Source: Acanthosoma haemorrhoidale (Eukaryota; Arthropoda; Insecta; Hemiptera; Acanthosomatidae). From it: a stretch of 64,000 nucleotides of DNA. Where the stretch lies: assembly GCA_930367205.1 (NCBI GenBank), contig OV884015.1, positions 79,003,341 through 79,067,340 of the forward strand. Direction: 5' to 3'. A program made the position numbers and the translations under genes. This document shows, in pieces, positions 1 through 12,793 of the stretch. The notes beneath the pieces were generated by a model that was not told the origin of the DNA, searched no databases, and was given only the letters and a program-made list of their open reading frames with translations. Numbering within the stretch: position 1 is the first letter of the stretch; every line of letters starts with the position of its first letter.

Positions 1-55
1 ATAGGTGGAGCTCCTGCGTTCGGGGATGTTATTTTTCGATAAGGCACTCGCGATA
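1..55 (+). other. possible exon fragment cut by the window edge
   Basis: The first 55-90 bases are clearly richer in G+C than what follows. One frame from base 5 is open for 28 codons and reads like ordinary soluble protein (VELLRSGMLFFDKALA and onward), just after an ATAG that could be a splice acceptor. A GTGAGA donor-like site follows at about base 67. Another frame open from base 1 stops after 13 codons. With no sequence to the left the two cannot be separated, and chance is a real alternative. Confidence 0.15.
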
Positions 56-240
56 TCGCTGGACCGTGAGAATACACTGTACAGTAGGTGATCAAAAAAA
101 AAAAAGAAAAAGAAATATTCAGTTCAGATTTGTACCAGTGACCAATATACATCACAATTCATCCAATATCACATTTTATAGATAGTGTTTCTGTATTTCC
201 TAAAAAAAGGGAAGTCGACTGCACGTCAAAACGAGATATA

Positions 241-284
241 AAGAAGAGAGAGAGTGTGAGAGAGGGGGAGAGAGAGAGAGAGTC
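241..284. repeat. GA-rich simple repeat
   Basis: An imperfect run of GA dinucleotides with short G interruptions. The 86-codon open frame overlapping it (about 256-516) owes its first third to this repeat and then becomes phenylalanine, leucine and valine rich, so it is not treated as a gene. Confidence 0.85.
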
Positions 285-3200
285 TATCCAAAAATATTTT
301 CTATATTTCATTCATAAGTCACACAAGTCGGTTTCAGGTATATTCAGGATGAATGTTGTAGCTATAAACTTCGTTGTGTTGTTGTTGAGTGGAGTCTATG
401 AATGCTTTTCTATTTTTTTTTTATTGAAGGAAGTTGGTTGTTATTTATTATTATTGGTTGTTAAATCTTGGAGATTTAAGAGACCCATTCGGTGGAAGGG
501 TGGAACAATGATTTAAAAAAACAAAACATTTCAATTGGAATAAGCGAAACGTCGACTAGCGATGGAGACAATTTTTTGTTGAGACAATAAAGCCTTTTTG
601 AAAAAAATATTTTTTCACATAATGTACATTTCAAAATACTGTTGTCTCTTTTTTGAGTGTTAGTATTCTAGAATAATAATAATATATATATATTTAAAGA
701 TTCTTTTAATTTATGTCTATTGTATGAATGTGCGAACGAATGATGAATTGTAAATATGGTATGAATGAAAACACTTATCTCAATTATTTATTTCCTATTA
801 AGTAAAGGCAGATTGTAATTTCATCATAATAAAGTTGTTATTGAATGAGAAAATTTATGTCTATCTAATGATATTTGTTGTTACAACAACAAATGGCAGC
901 GTAAGCTACTGAGTAGAATTATGTAGTGTGTATAATGAAATATACTGATTTGGGGGGAAGATATTTTTGTTTTGTAGATGAGAGGTAAATAAGATGGGAT
1001 AAGTTAGATGAGAGCGGGTGAGCAAAACCATACAAACTAAGAAAATTATTCTGTACTTGTTAGTTCTGGTTTCTAATACATAATTATTCTTTGCACGTGG
1101 GTCCATAATTCCTACTTAGATATAGGAGTTTCTTGTCAGTATTTTTGGAGCGTACTTTTATGCCTTCAAAATATATTTTTTTAATTTCCTTATTGTATGT
1201 GTTGTTTTTAATAGGTATTGCAAATAATTGGGAGTTGAATAATTCATCAAAGTTTTAAATGAACAATGAGAATAACAGTGATAGCTTCTAAGATTAGCAA
1301 CTTGGGAAGGTCACTTGTTCAATAACGGATGAAAACCCGGTTATCTAAAATTATGATCATACGGCCTCCCTCTCGATCGGGGTTAACTACTTCTTTTTCC
1401 GATACAAGAAAATCAAAATAAAACAATCACAATTAATGACACTCATGGTTCATTCTTGGTAGGTCTTGTTAAATGATAATTTTTGATAGATGCTCTTTAA
1501 TCATTAGTTGAGTCTTATTAGTGCTTAACGTTTTGTACAATTATATTATTCACTCTCAATATGACATCTATGAACCATTCTGAGAGTCTTTGTTTCAGGT
1601 TTTTGCAGTTCTTGAAAACGATAGCGTCTACTGCCGAAAGGTAACCAAATAGCATTATGTTTATATTGAGCAATAAAGATTGGTGATTATTTAAGCGACA
1701 AGGTAAATGGTTTTGGCTAATGACGTCTTTTCCCCAAAAAATGTAAAAATACGTTACAAACTAAAGTTCTAAGTATTGCTTAAAATACTTATGTACTGTA
1801 TGTACTGGCTGAATGCAAATATTTCAATATATACGAGTATATACACACACATATAAAAAGAAAAACGATCAAACGTAGTGAACCACGCCATTTCTTAATA
1901 TGATCGTTGCGAAAACAAGAGAGCTTGTAAAAAAGTATCTGAAACGCAGAGAGTAGCTATTATCGTAGAAAATATTAAGCTTTTTGATCATTAAATTCTC
2001 ACAAAATCGTAAATCATTCAACGACTCCTTGGATTAATAACTGAGTCTCGTCAAAAAATTTAATTGAGATAATTTTTTCGCTGTTTTTCTCATCGTGAAT
2101 TTAATTGTTAAGCTTCACTAAGTGGTGGAGAGTTTTCGGATAAATAATATTGATAAAAAGAATAAGTTTTTCCTGAACTGACACGTGCATGAAAGTTTGA
2201 AACCCCTTGATGAAGGAGCAGAAAGGGCTGTTTTCAGTCACTTCCCACACGCACACAAACACACACCCTCAATCTTCATAAATATTACAAAATCCAGTAG
2301 GCGGAGGACCTCTCTCTCTGATTTATAAACATTAAAAATGTAATCAGGGCTAAGGTTAAAGCCTTTTTTTCCCTCATCGGACCCTGGTTCGCCCTCATAA
2401 AAAAAGGAAAAAAAAAAAAGAAAAACTGGATCCCTCCCATTTTCAACCCTTAGATTTGCTCCTCACAAACATTGGTCTCCGTTAATTAAGGCTACACCGG
2501 GCGTGGAGGCACTGACCTATTTTCTTTTAATTTTCTCTCCCACTGTTTGCCTTCAGCCATAAATGCTACCTCGTATCAAACAGTCTCATGTTCTATACAC
2601 GTCAAATATTTCTAGATTTTGTTTTCTTCCAGAACCTCGGATCTTGTAAAGTAATAGAGGAAAACCGAGTCTACAGTAGATGCTACACAATTAATTAGCA
2701 CTCTCTTATGTATATAAATTCATTGGGTTAAGGTATATTGATAAGAAATGTACCTGATAACAGTTCATGTAGAGACGGGCATATTTACATTTCTTTCCAA
2801 TGTCAAATGAAACATTGATGTGCAATTTCATGACTATAGTGTTAATAGGGAACTCTTAGAGACCGGAACAGACAGACCGGTGAAAACTTCTCATTCCGAA
2901 AAAATACCAACGAAAATACTACAATACCACTAATACTAACATGACACAAAATAATTCATTAAATTAGTAGAACAAACGACGAAAGTGCGACAATGCAAGG
3001 CTGGAAATTTACTGGGTAGTAAATGTAAAGTAACATTTACCGATTGCAAAAATGAATAATTCATAAAGAAATTTCATGTTGAAAAATTGTAAATAATAGT
3101 GCGAAAAAATTATAAGAACACCTAATGCACATTTATCTTGAAATGAAGTTATCCTGAAAAAAGCTACCCCATTTCTTCAGTTTTAAGTCTTGAGTTTACG

Positions 3201-3430
3201 ATGTTACCTATTTACCTGTTCATTGCAGCTCTCTGGTGTGACTCGTTTTCATTTAAAAGAATGTCAGCTAATAAATTACGAGTGAGGTTTAAAGCCAATT
3301 AAAAAGTTTAATTTTTCAATTTTACGTTGCTAGATTTTTTGTATGAATACACTTTTTGTTTCATCCTTTCATATTTCGTTGTAGTTTTTACAATATATAT
3401 ATATAATCCTCTGCAGATTATAATTATTAT
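285..3430. other. AT-rich non-coding stretch
   Basis: No convincing exon, RNA gene or long repeat was seen. The stretch holds A and T runs, two AATAAA-type hexamers (about 586 and 827) and a GCGAAACGTCGAC block near 544-556 belonging to the dispersed motif family described in the findings. A short C+T-rich patch lies around 2300-2480. The open frames here are short and of biased composition. Confidence 0.6.
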
Positions 3431-3439
3431 CGGACACTG

Positions 3440-3512
3440 ATACCGTCCCAGATTCCTTTTAAATATAATAGTGCCGGTATAATAAAGATATATTATTATT
3501 ATTATTACTAAG
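3440..3512 (+). repeat. probable non-LTR retrotransposon 3' tail
   Basis: The end of this stretch has an AATAAAGATAT signal followed directly by (ATT)n triplets. Short AATAAA-plus-triplet tails of this form are typical 3' ends of Jockey-like LINEs and the SINEs that borrow their tails. No coding part can be read upstream, so this is a guess from the tail alone. Confidence 0.35.
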
Positions 3513-4134
3513 CCGTGCTGCAGCTCCTAAGGGTGGAAGTTAGACCCAAGACTGTCCGCGTAGTCACGGAAACAAACAGCGATAACGATGAAACGGCAAT
3601 TGAGCACTCGTTTTTTCATTATTTTTTACATCCCTCCACAGAGCCCTGTATAAATAAATATTACGAATTCATAATTAGACCTCCTTCCCGTCATTCATAA
3701 TTGTGTCTTTATTATGTTCATTTACTTTTGCATATATTAAGATAAAACTGAGTTCCAATTAGTCTGCCTCTGAGGCCATGAGAATGAGGATGGTTATCTA
3801 CTGGTTTTATGAATGTGACGAACGGAAAATATCAAGGGTAATAATAATAAACGCTTGCTAAAGTCATGAACAACAGCAACCAAAAAAAAAACAACATTCC
3901 GATAGTATAATGAGTTGACGTCAATATGGAACAGTATTTAAATGGTAACTAGTGCTTGCGTGTGAATTCGAAAATATAGAAACCAAACTGCACAATAAAT
4001 CATTTATGACTGAGGCTGTCATATGTTAATGCGCTCCTAGCTTCTCAACTTAAATCTTTCCAAATACGGTTCACTGTTTTTCTATTCAAGTGCATATTTA
4101 TCCTCAATAGTGGAACTTCAACCAATTCATAAAA

Positions 4135-4220
4135 AAGACTTTCTTTTTAGCAGGACTCGAACCCGTGTTCCTGAAGCATTCATTAAATAACACACTAGTT
4201 TGTCTTTTTATATTTTTTTT
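4135..4220 (-). repeat. tRNA-derived SINE fragment
   Basis: On the minus strand, 4163-4153 reads GGTTCGAGTCC, an exact Pol III B-box consensus. It is preceded by about 45 bases that resemble the A-box to anticodon-arm half of a tRNA (CTAGTGTGTTA, then TGCTTCAGGAACAC). The acceptor stem cannot be closed and the sequence runs on into A-rich DNA, so a tRNA-derived short interspersed element is likelier than a working tRNA gene. Confidence 0.5.
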
Positions 4221-4959
4221 ATTTCTTATTCACGTTCAACAGCCTTTATTGAGATTCTCGAGAGATTACAAAAACACAGAAGTAGTACTTTCTCAAAATA
4301 ATACATAAATGCGTTGATTAAACTGTTATATTACATTTAAAATTTTGTCCACTCCAATAATAAATCCACTCACACCCCCCAATATTGAAAAACTAAATAA
4401 ATGGATAGTTCAAAACCATAGAAAATAATTAAAAACAAATACATAAAATATTCTTGAATGTATAAGGTGAACAATAAAATAAGATGACAATCGATTATAC
4501 GTCATTAGGCAGTTTTCCTATATATAAAAATAAATATGAAGAAAGCGATCGTTCATTTGTTCAATAGTTATAGTATGATTGGTTATTGGTACACATTTGA
4601 CGAGACCTTCAAAACCTTTCGAAAAGAAAGCTTTGAAGTCTTTCAAATTTACATTTTTGTTTTTACATAGGTCGATGTTTTGCTATATCCTATATCATAT
4701 AACGAATTGGTACACTGCAAATCATTTTGATTTTCACAAATCATGATGAGAAAAGACATTTTCTGGAACTATGAGGTATATGATGTTAGAAGAATGTGCT
4801 TGATTGGTGTTAAAAAATAGTATATCATGCGTAGTCCTGAAGGCTAAATAGGCGAAATGGCGAAAAAATAAAAATTTGTGTTTTTCATACAATGATATTA
4901 AAGTGAAGTAGTTGTAGTACAATCTGATCAATAGCGTCAGCCAAGAGCATCATTAAGAA

Positions 4960-5400
4960 TATCTTTCGCCATGATTCCGAGTTGGTATCTACTAGTCGTG
5001 GCGGATCGACCCCTGGAGGGGCTCTCAAGGAGCAGCAGTGACTGTCGGCACTAAATTAAGATAGGGCTAGATTATAAAGAGGATTAGAGGAGCAAGGTGC
5101 TAAATAGAGCAGGGGGGATAATGGCCATGACAGGCGTTCCCCATTGTCCCGCGGGATAATGCCATTACACGGAAGTTTTGGAACAGTGGCGGTCTACTTG
5201 GATATGATACTGGTCACCCTGGCCATGAAATCTTGGACTCACGGTCCGCTGGGCCACTCTCACGCCGATATCGCCTCCACTTCTTAACCACGCTCTTTTG
5301 TTTCTCACTTCTTATCGCCTTGTGAAAGGTTAATCGCCGCTTAGCTTCTTGTAAACAGCCCGGGCGGAAGTCCGCCTCAGGATCGGACGGGCTTCGAGAG
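4960..5400. promoter_or_regulatory. GC-richer island, candidate conserved non-coding element
   Basis: Base composition changes sharply from AT-rich flanks to about even. No frame here looks like protein. The block carries GGATTA (near 5080, an Otx/Bicoid-type core) and GGGATAATG twice (about 5115 and 5152), once before GCCATGACA and once before CCATTACAC. Similar islands recur through the window. A regulatory role is inferred only from composition and short motifs. Confidence 0.3.
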
Positions 5401-5616
5401 TTTTTCGCTTAGCCTCTGCTTTCACGATTGGCACTGCTAATGACTTTTTGTTATGATATCCCCAAATTTGTGCTTGATGTATATCTTGGATGTATTGCTT
5501 TTTTATGCTACGTAGTTTATGAAAACATTTTGTCAATGTTTTGGTTTCAAATACCATCATCATCATGATTCGTTCCCAATTAAATAGATCGTTGTTCTAT
5601 CCATCTTCCCTGATCT

Positions 5617-5949
5617 TCAAGGGATAAGTAATGAAGTGAAATCAAACATAAAAATAGCAGTGTGAATTACATGACTTAAAAATATCATGTCAACTACAAG
5701 TGTCATTGATGCTTGCAGACGTAAACTATACTTATTATACAAGATAATTTCGGTTTTAAAAAAGCGATTGTTAATTATTTTACAGTGCTTGGAAGGACAT
5801 TTGTTAACGTGCTTTGGGATTTTTATAGTGACATATGTATCCAAGTGAGCATGACAGAGACAACAAATCCTCTGGGATTCCTCAGGACAACCGGGGTCGG
5901 ACTTTAAGGTACCTGATATTAGTGCAAATAAAATTGACATTAATTTCAT
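5617..5949 (-). CDS. small secreted-looking cysteine-rich frame (hypothetical)
   Basis: This is a 110-codon ATG-initiated frame. Residues 1-17 (MKLMSILFALISGTLKS) look like a weak signal peptide. Between residues 20 and 55 there are six cysteines, with a CC pair then C-x-C spacing (CC-x-C-H-x-H) and a later C-x4-C, so either a disulfide-rich secreted peptide or a metal-binding segment is conceivable. After about residue 60 the translation turns into unstructured, AT-driven sequence, so if the gene is real an intron probably starts near there. I recognise no family. Chance is the main alternative. Confidence 0.18.
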   Translation of the reverse strand: MKLMSILFALISGTLKSDPGCPEESQRICCLCHAHLDTYVTIKIPKHVNKCPSKHCKIINNRFFKTEIILYNKYSLRLQASMTLVVDMIFLSHVIHTAIFMFDFTSLLIP

Positions 5950-7290
5950 TAAGTTTTTAACCCTTTGTGAATAATGTAAAAAAAAAATAAAATTGTGGTT
6001 TGTTTATTTTCACTGAAAAAAAACAATGCAAATGAGTAATACCTGATTAATAGTAATATAATATATTTAATTCTGTAAGAATGTCATACAACTTTGAAAA
6101 TGTATCCGAAATTTAAAACTTACTTACATTTCCTTTTAGGGGGATCGTTTTTACTATAATTTAGAATGACTTCGTTACTCACCTGAAAAATAAAATAAAA
6201 CTAAATTAATGATAATTATTATTTATATGTAAGTATACTCATTCATTCATAAAAGTATGAAAAATTATTTTGGAATGAATTTAACTATTGTCTATTGTAA
6301 TGCGAAGGGTCGATATAAAATAAATTAATAAGGTCATTGTTACGAATCTCATTCCTTAGTTTTATATTGGAAAATCGTAATCAAACAACATTTATATTTT
6401 AGGCATTGCAGTTATATGGAGCAAAACGTATTAGTGAGTAAATGACAAAACTATTTAGTATAACACCTAGAGCACCGTTTGAACTGTCGGAAAAGCATGC
6501 TGCATTAAGTGACAGGGAATTTTGACACTGCATGTTCTTCAAGGAACGATTTTATTATTAAAGAGCATATAAATCCAACAGTGGATTCAACGTTAAATTT
6601 CAAATAGAATTTGTTTGTTCCTAATTAATAGGAAACAATTATTTACTTATGTGGGTGTTCTACTGGTAAGTTTTTTAGTAAGTCGATGTAATAATACTAT
6701 TGCAGAAAATATCAAATAAACCATTTTCGAGGTCAGTGCTACAGGTGCTCAGCTGGGTAAGTATGGAACCACTGCTGTAATTATCAGATCAACTGAGCTA
6801 TCACTGATCACTAAGCCATGAATTAGGGAATTGCCTGAATACTAATGGCAAGCAAGGGATGCACTGGATTAATTCTGCACCTTTGAACAAAAAGGTGCAA
6901 GGCCCAAAAAGGTACAGAATTATTCATAATTTTTTTGTGGACTTTATCAAAAGCTTTAGTTACTACTGCCATTTATATACCATATTCATATCGAATCTTG
7001 TTTTATTCTACGGAACATAATAGTAATTGCGTTATCAGGTTTACTCCTACTTAACTGAACTACTGTAAAACCGAATGAAGTCATTATTGATAATGAACCA
7101 GTAGGGCTCTGCCAATTAGCCTGAACTAGTATTGGACGATCTTCCAATATGAATCATCTTTGGCTAAAGGTCACTGTTTCACAACATGATACGTAGTGGT
7201 CACAAAGCTGACCATGAGGACATCTTAAATAATTTTCTAAGTCCTATGAATTGCTTACAGTGCCTGCAAGATCTTAGCCGAAGAGAATTA
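5950..7290. other. AT-rich non-coding stretch
   Basis: Nothing assignable was found. Around 6860-6910 a short AAGGTGCA/GCACCTTT inverted pair is present. The rest is low-complexity AT-rich DNA with frequent stops in all frames. Confidence 0.5.
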
Positions 7291-7299
7291 TTGTTGGGA

Positions 7300-7385
7300 A
7301 GACCGTCTCAGTCAGGCTATCCCAATCGGTAGAGTCCCAGGTCTCAGGTTCTAGTCCTATTCCAGCCAGTATTTTTTTTTTATTG
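7300..7385 (+). repeat. tRNA-derived SINE fragment with T-run
   Basis: The order CAATCGGTAGAG, then about 9 bases, CAGGTCTCA and GGTTCTAGTCC at 7348-7358 matches the D-arm and T-arm halves of a tRNA-like Pol III promoter. A CCAGCCAGTAT block follows and leads into a run of ten T. The 16.3-kb copy has the same B-box-GGCAGTAT-T-run order, which makes this a repeat family rather than one decayed tRNA gene. Confidence 0.5.
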
Positions 7386-7779
7386 GGATGCCAATTATTA
7401 CAATGGTTCCTTTACCGCATGTAAAATTTCTGACCGATTCTTGTAACCCTCCACTGACCCCTGTAAATTATAATTTCAGAAAAGTAATGGCCGGGCACCT
7501 CGCCTAGCTCAAAGAGCACGTCAAAGCTTAACGCAGCAATTTGGGACATACTGAAAGAACATCCGAGTACCATCAGCTGATATTCTTTTCCGAAAGAATG
7601 CTAGGCAGAACCTACTGAATCAAGAATTTCAATCTAGTGATGTATTAGGTGCATATACGTTTTTTAACCTTAAAAAAAGCAATTATAAATGCATATACGA
7701 TTGAATGAACTCCTATACTGATCTAAACATATAATAAGAACCCTAATTTGAGATGCCTCTTGAGATGCCTCAATCACAA

Positions 7780-8180
7780 AAGTAGTCCTTCCGAAGAGTA
7801 TTGAGCAGAGCTAAGACTTCGTGACTGAGTAGCAGCAGCCGGTACGAGGAAGGCTACCACCGCAGAGGCGACAACCGGGCTCCCCATTGTCAGCGTCCTA
7901 GAGACTTTTGTGTCGGTCCACCCCCGTGTGACACTTCATTAATAACGATAATTAATACTCTGGCGAGTGACATCAACCGGTAATTATGAAGGCTCTTTGT
8001 GTGCCCCCAGGTAATTAACCGTATAGAAATATCCGAGCCCAAGCTTGTATAGGTGAGGTGCTCTGTATAGCTCCGGGCCAAGTGACTATTGTTTGTACGT
8101 TGCCCTTAGCAGGAAGACGCCTCCTATCGCAAGTCCGACCGATGCAAACACAGCGTTATTCGTATTGAAGGGATTGAGGC
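7780..8180. promoter_or_regulatory. GC-richer island with TAATTA sites
   Basis: This is a block of near-even composition in AT-rich surroundings. It contains GATAATTAATA (about 7949), GGTAATTATG (about 7979) and GGTAATTAACC (about 8011), three homeodomain core sites within about 75 bases, between GC-rich segments. The overlapping 63-codon minus-strand frame has no recognisable content. The arrangement fits a developmental enhancer, by inference only. Confidence 0.35.
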
Positions 8181-10140
8181 GAATGAAGTAATCCCAAAAA
8201 TGAATTTTCAGTATAGCATTTTCTAAGTATTCTCGTATCATATGCAAAGTTCTGTTTAGTTAGTTCATTTTGTTTCCAATTTCTAGTAAATATACAAGCG
8301 TGATGCTATCTCATGATGAAACCGGACTATGTTATGCTCTTGTAGTATACCCGAATCAAGAGAATATTTCATACTTGACTGCCATAAGTGCTCAACCATA
8401 GATCAAACTTGGATGGTCGCTCCCCCTCTTTGACTGGCCTCCAGCAGAATTTACTATCATAATTATCATAGAGTTTCCCCTTGACAAATTCTTATGGATA
8501 TTTAAAGGTGTTTAATTGTGATAGGAGCAATCGACTTACAATACTTCGGATTATAATACCAAGACATTTGATGGTCTATGGATTAAAGTTTATTTATATA
8601 TCTCAAAAACCTCAAATGTTTGTTAACTGGATTATCTCTTGTTATTATTCCCATGCAGGGTTCAAGCAAACAGATCAGAGATTTGGCAAATAGATAATAA
8701 ATCTTTTCATATCTCATAATATTGCATTCTAGTTCGCAGTTCCTGTATCGAAAAGTTAGTATAAAGGCGTGTTAATCACAAATCCACCACTTCTATATAA
8801 ATATATTCGAATTTCCAACATTGATATACTTACAGTCATTCCCACTAAGGCAAATAAACTCAGCTGAAATATTTAGTATATTCGTAATAGAATCCCAAAA
8901 TTAACCCACTACCAAAACAAGTACTTCAAGAGGCATGAAACAGAGTCGCTCTATATCTTCAACTGCTGATTGAAAAACTTTACTATTAGCTTAGTTTGTT
9001 GGTGTAGTGACTTGCTCTGGTAGCTTTAACGATCCGAAAATTAAATCTATTATTGATTTTCCGTAGAAAATGGGCTGTGCGAACCACCTCTGCAGAATGT
9101 AGGAAGTAAAGGTAATATAACTTTCCCAAGGTACGCACGTCCTTGTATGGGATGCCTGCATTTGTTTACAAGCAGAAAAAAAAGACGAATTAAACTAAAC
9201 TATGGAGACCTGGAATTATACCGCTTCACATAAGACGTGAAATTTACCCTTTGCATTACTCATATAAATTACTAAGCTAAAAAAATGTTTGAGCTTCAGT
9301 TAAATATGAATATAATAAATTGAAGTTTTCGGTACTCTTCTTTCTGTTCTATTTTGAAACAATAATTAATTATCTTTAACTAACTATAACTTTACAAACT
9401 TCCCAACGGAATTCCTAATTTCACTCTCACCTGGACATATGAACTATAAACTAAGGGGTTCAACCAACCTCAAACAAATAAACATTTCAATCCAAAGTCC
9501 TGATAACTATTGACTGATGACAACGCTCCTTTCTATATCGCAATATCATCCCTTGGCAATGATCTCAATGCATATACAGTCCTTGATCCTTTAACCTCAA
9601 GATTAAAACTTATGCAGACCCGCAAATCCTTCTTATGCAGCAACATTCATTCATCCATACAATATTCCTTATCGTCTAAACCGGCAGTGGCTCTCGATAT
9701 AAGTACTAGCACGGGGTATCACCTCCCACCTTACACACTCATGACCTGAGCGTCTGTGGCTCCCTTGCTATCTATCTAGCCTTTGCCACGAAATGGTTGC
9801 AGAGAGAGTTGGGGGGAGCGCTATTGCTTCCGACTGATCCACCAGTTTCACTTCTCATAGGCTTGGGGCCTTCTGGGCAGATTTTGTGCACACATACTAT
9901 TGAACGTTCGTATGAGTGTTAACTGTTCATATTGAGGGAGTGGAATTGTGAATAAGGTTAGAATGAGCTCTTAAATCACAACTATTGATGCTGGATAAGC
10001 GAATCGTAGTTTTACAAATAAAGAACATTGTTGATGAGTTGTTTTTTCCTTTATTTGTGGTGAGAATATTCAATTACATCTTGCAGAATAAATGTTCATA
10101 ATAAGTACACGATTTATTAAAATTAATTTTTTGCGTTAAA
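8180..10140. other. AT-rich non-coding stretch
   Basis: No gene or repeat was recognised. A 79-codon open frame (about 9510-9749) does not look like a known family. A short GC-richer patch at 9730-9870 carries a T/G-rich segment and no TAATTA site. Confidence 0.5.
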
Positions 10141-10400
10141 TATAGACGTAGAAGGCCACGTCAAAAAGCGCTGTATTGCTCCGTAGAGACGACAAACCGG
10201 AAACCGAAGCATTAGGCAGTTTGTCAGGACTGGCATTCAACAAGTCGCCTAAATGTCACAACCCCCCAACAGGCGCCCCAAGCACCCTACCTTTTTATAG
10301 GCCCTGATAGGGTCATTTCCTAAGGGTCCCCCTGTTAACGGCACTTCTTCCAGCCATTTCCCTCCCCGTGTCCCTGTCTCCTTATGCCCTTTCTGATGAT
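10140..10400. promoter_or_regulatory. C-rich island
   Basis: The composition rises to clearly GC-rich, with several C runs on the plus strand (ACAACCCCCCAAC, GGCGCCCC, GGTCCCCCTG). No open frame is worth naming and no TAATTA core is present, which separates it from most of the other islands. A regulatory or transposon origin is equally possible. Confidence 0.2.
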
Positions 10401-10744
10401 ACCTCCTGGAGAATTTTTTCACCGTTTATTTTTATTTTTTATGTATTACAGTAATGTCCTTAATGCTCGTATAAAGCGGCTTTATGTTTCTGGGATCTAT
10501 TTCCAACTCGTGTGTGGGAAGATAATGTGTTACATATGTGTGAGAGCACAGAGGATTAAAACCGTCCATCATTTCAAATTTATTCACATGCAGGCCGCCT
10601 TTCCTTCCTAAAGAGTTCGTATAAATTTTTAGTGTCTCTACGATGGCTTTAATTAAAATCGTGCTGATTTTGGCTGAAGAGATATACGCTAGGTCTAGTT
10701 AAAAAATACGATGGTTCTAGATAATAAAATAATAATGTAGTTGT

Positions 10745-10865
10745 ATGAGTTTATTTGCGATCTCTATCCACAGTCAATCAAGTGAGAGTACTCTGGTCTT
10801 TGGTTCACTATCGTGGCTCGACCTGCCTAAGCAGAAGCTCTCATTGTGTATGGCCTTTTTGATCT
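10745..10865 (+). repeat. dispersed repeat, copy 1 of a direct pair
   Basis: Bases 10745-10803 match 12794-12853 with few changes (both contain GAGTTTATTTGC and CAAGTGAGAGTA, then GGTCTTTGG). After that the copies align again through a GCTCGA...TGATCTGCC/ACCTGCC segment and AGCAGAAGCT. This copy is shorter in its middle. Neither has an evident coding capacity. Confidence 0.7.
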
Positions 10866-10901
10866 TTGCCCTGAATTTACTTGACCTGCTCTGACTTATG
10901 C

Positions 10902-10950
10902 GATATATATCTATATATATATATATATATATCTGCAGCGATATATATGT
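10902..10950. repeat. AT dinucleotide microsatellite
   Basis: Runs of (AT)n interrupted by CTGCAGCG, between two repeats in the 10.7-12.9 kb region. Confidence 0.85.
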
Positions 10951-11039
10951 ATGGTTATTGCATTAACAGAGCTACTTTTTAATGTAATACTGATTTACCA
11001 TTTTAATTAAATTTTAATTAATTAAAAACACCCCACACT

Positions 11040-11770
11040 TTCCGTATCGATAGCAACATACTGTCGTGGAAAATTAGGTTAAATTTTGTTAGTTTTAAGT
11101 TTTATGATTCATAAGATGAGCCCCATCACTTTTTAAACATGTATAAACCATGAATGTGTAATGTACATTATACATTTGTAACAATCGCAAATCACATCAA
11201 GTTCTTTGACTCGATGAAGCACAGTCTAAACCCTCTCTTCCGAGATATGACACCCCCACCGCTACCGTCACGATGGCAACTCACAAGATCGAGTAAAGCA
11301 TCATGGAGATTGGCCCACCAACAACAAGCCTCTAAGGGGCACCTTCACTGATATCAGACTAACTACGACTGCACTACATGCCTAGACAAGACTCTAGGCC
11401 CAGCCACCAGTGGACTCTCACCACTGTACCGTAACAATCAACCTCCACCGAGGATTACCACACTCCTTACTCCTCTCACACCACCTTCAAGCAGGTCCTC
11501 CTAGTACAAGGATCCGATCACCCTAAATATTTTAAATTTCTCCCTTATCCTGAAATTCTAACTAGAGAGCTTAGGAAAAAAAAAAAATTAAAAAAAAAAT
11601 AATAATAAAAAAAAAAAATCCCAGTATAAAATTACTAAAAATTGTATGAAATGTAGCCAAGCTACAGGACATATAATATTGACTTATTTTAAATAGTCGC
11701 TTTCATTGAAATAGAATCTATATAGAATTCCATAATTTTTTAAATCAAGGAGATATGAAAAAATAAATCA
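11040..11770 (+). mobile_element. non-LTR retrotransposon 3' part (family X), plus-strand copy
   Basis: The block is repeated in the opposite orientation at about 38.93-39.55 kb. A reading frame in the middle (about 11154-11351) encodes FDSMKHSLNPLFRDM and a WQLTRSSKA segment, nearly the same as in the other copy. A proline-rich stretch comes between those two segments. I read it as the C-terminal end of a retrotransposon ORF2, probably Jockey-like, but the assignment to a clade is inference. An internal A-rich run at 11576-11620 precedes a 3' segment (11639-11766) that ends in GAAAAAATAAA and is also found alone at 16.1 and 20.9 kb. The 5' end is missing, as is usual for aborted reverse transcription. 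Confidence 0.7.
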
Positions 11771-12289
11771 TTCACAGGTGTGCAGTTGTTTAATTCTTAT
11801 TATTGGTTCCCTTGTAATTATTTAGTGTTTTGCCTGTAATTGTCTTCTATACATGTTCTGGTTCTGAATTGAAGTCCTGAGGATGTGATAGGCGAATGAA
11901 TCGTCGACCGATAATATTTTAGAGAGGCTTGTGTATGTTTGAAGACCAATCATAACACATTGTATTGTTCTAAATGATTAAGTTAGAAAAATCTTTCTCT
12001 TCGGAGGGGGGGAGGTGCTTTTACGTAGTAGTTTGGTTTACGGAGCACACAACTAAAATGAATAACTGTTCTTGTTAGAGGTTGACTGTATGTAATTTCT
12101 TATGAGTTTAACGATGCAATTTCGAGCGGAGAGATTTCAGTGTAGTATATTACAATTACAGTGGAATGATACTACTCCGGGGCTGTTATAGGAGCGAGCG
12201 AAAAGGTACTAATAATAAAAGGAAACCAATACACATACTCGGAGAGGCGTATTAAAAAGACAGTGCGTTTAGTCGGCGATATAAATGAA

Positions 12290-12680
12290 GACATAAACTG
12301 AAGAAGAGACGGATCCGGGAATCCAATCGTGCAGAATGGGTGGCTTTACGTCCAATTTTATAGTTCAATCTGTGGGTGCCCCCCCCCCCCGTCTATCTCT
12401 CTCGGGCCGGGTATGATTGGATAAAAAACTACCTGGGGCTCTGATAGCCTATAGATGTCGTGACGGTGGACAAGGGTTTGCGGCTGTCCGGGCTTGCATT
12501 AAGTAGCAGCTACGTGATACCAATCATCCGTCTCGCTTCCAGCTCCTTCTCTTTTACCGTTTCCCTTCAATATCATCTCCCCCCCTCACCACTAATTCCG
12601 TGGGCATTTCGTGTCCACCAGACCGCACTGCCCAGGTATCTCCTGTCGTTCGCCGAAGGAAGCATTAATACCAGATAATA
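12290..12680. promoter_or_regulatory. GC-richer island with poly-C tract
   Basis: The island contains a run of twelve C at 12379-12390 and a CTCTCTCGGGCC patch. A 72-codon frame (12460-12678) is serine, leucine and proline rich and resembles no family I know. I treat the block as a candidate non-coding element rather than an exon. Confidence 0.25.
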
Positions 12681-12793
12681 ATCTAGAATTTATGCAAAAC
12701 ACACTAATATGAGAAGTAATTGAATCGCTTATTGCAGAAACTGCTTGTGAGAATCAGCCTATAATTCACTTCTGCAGAGGTGGAACTTTCAAA

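Noticed and set aside
256..516. 86-codon plus-strand frame as a small gene
   Set aside because: Its first third is the translation of a GA simple repeat and the rest is T-rich low-complexity sequence.
4153..4163. A functional tRNA gene on the minus strand
   Set aside because: The B box is exact, but no acceptor or anticodon stem can be closed; a SINE fragment fits better.
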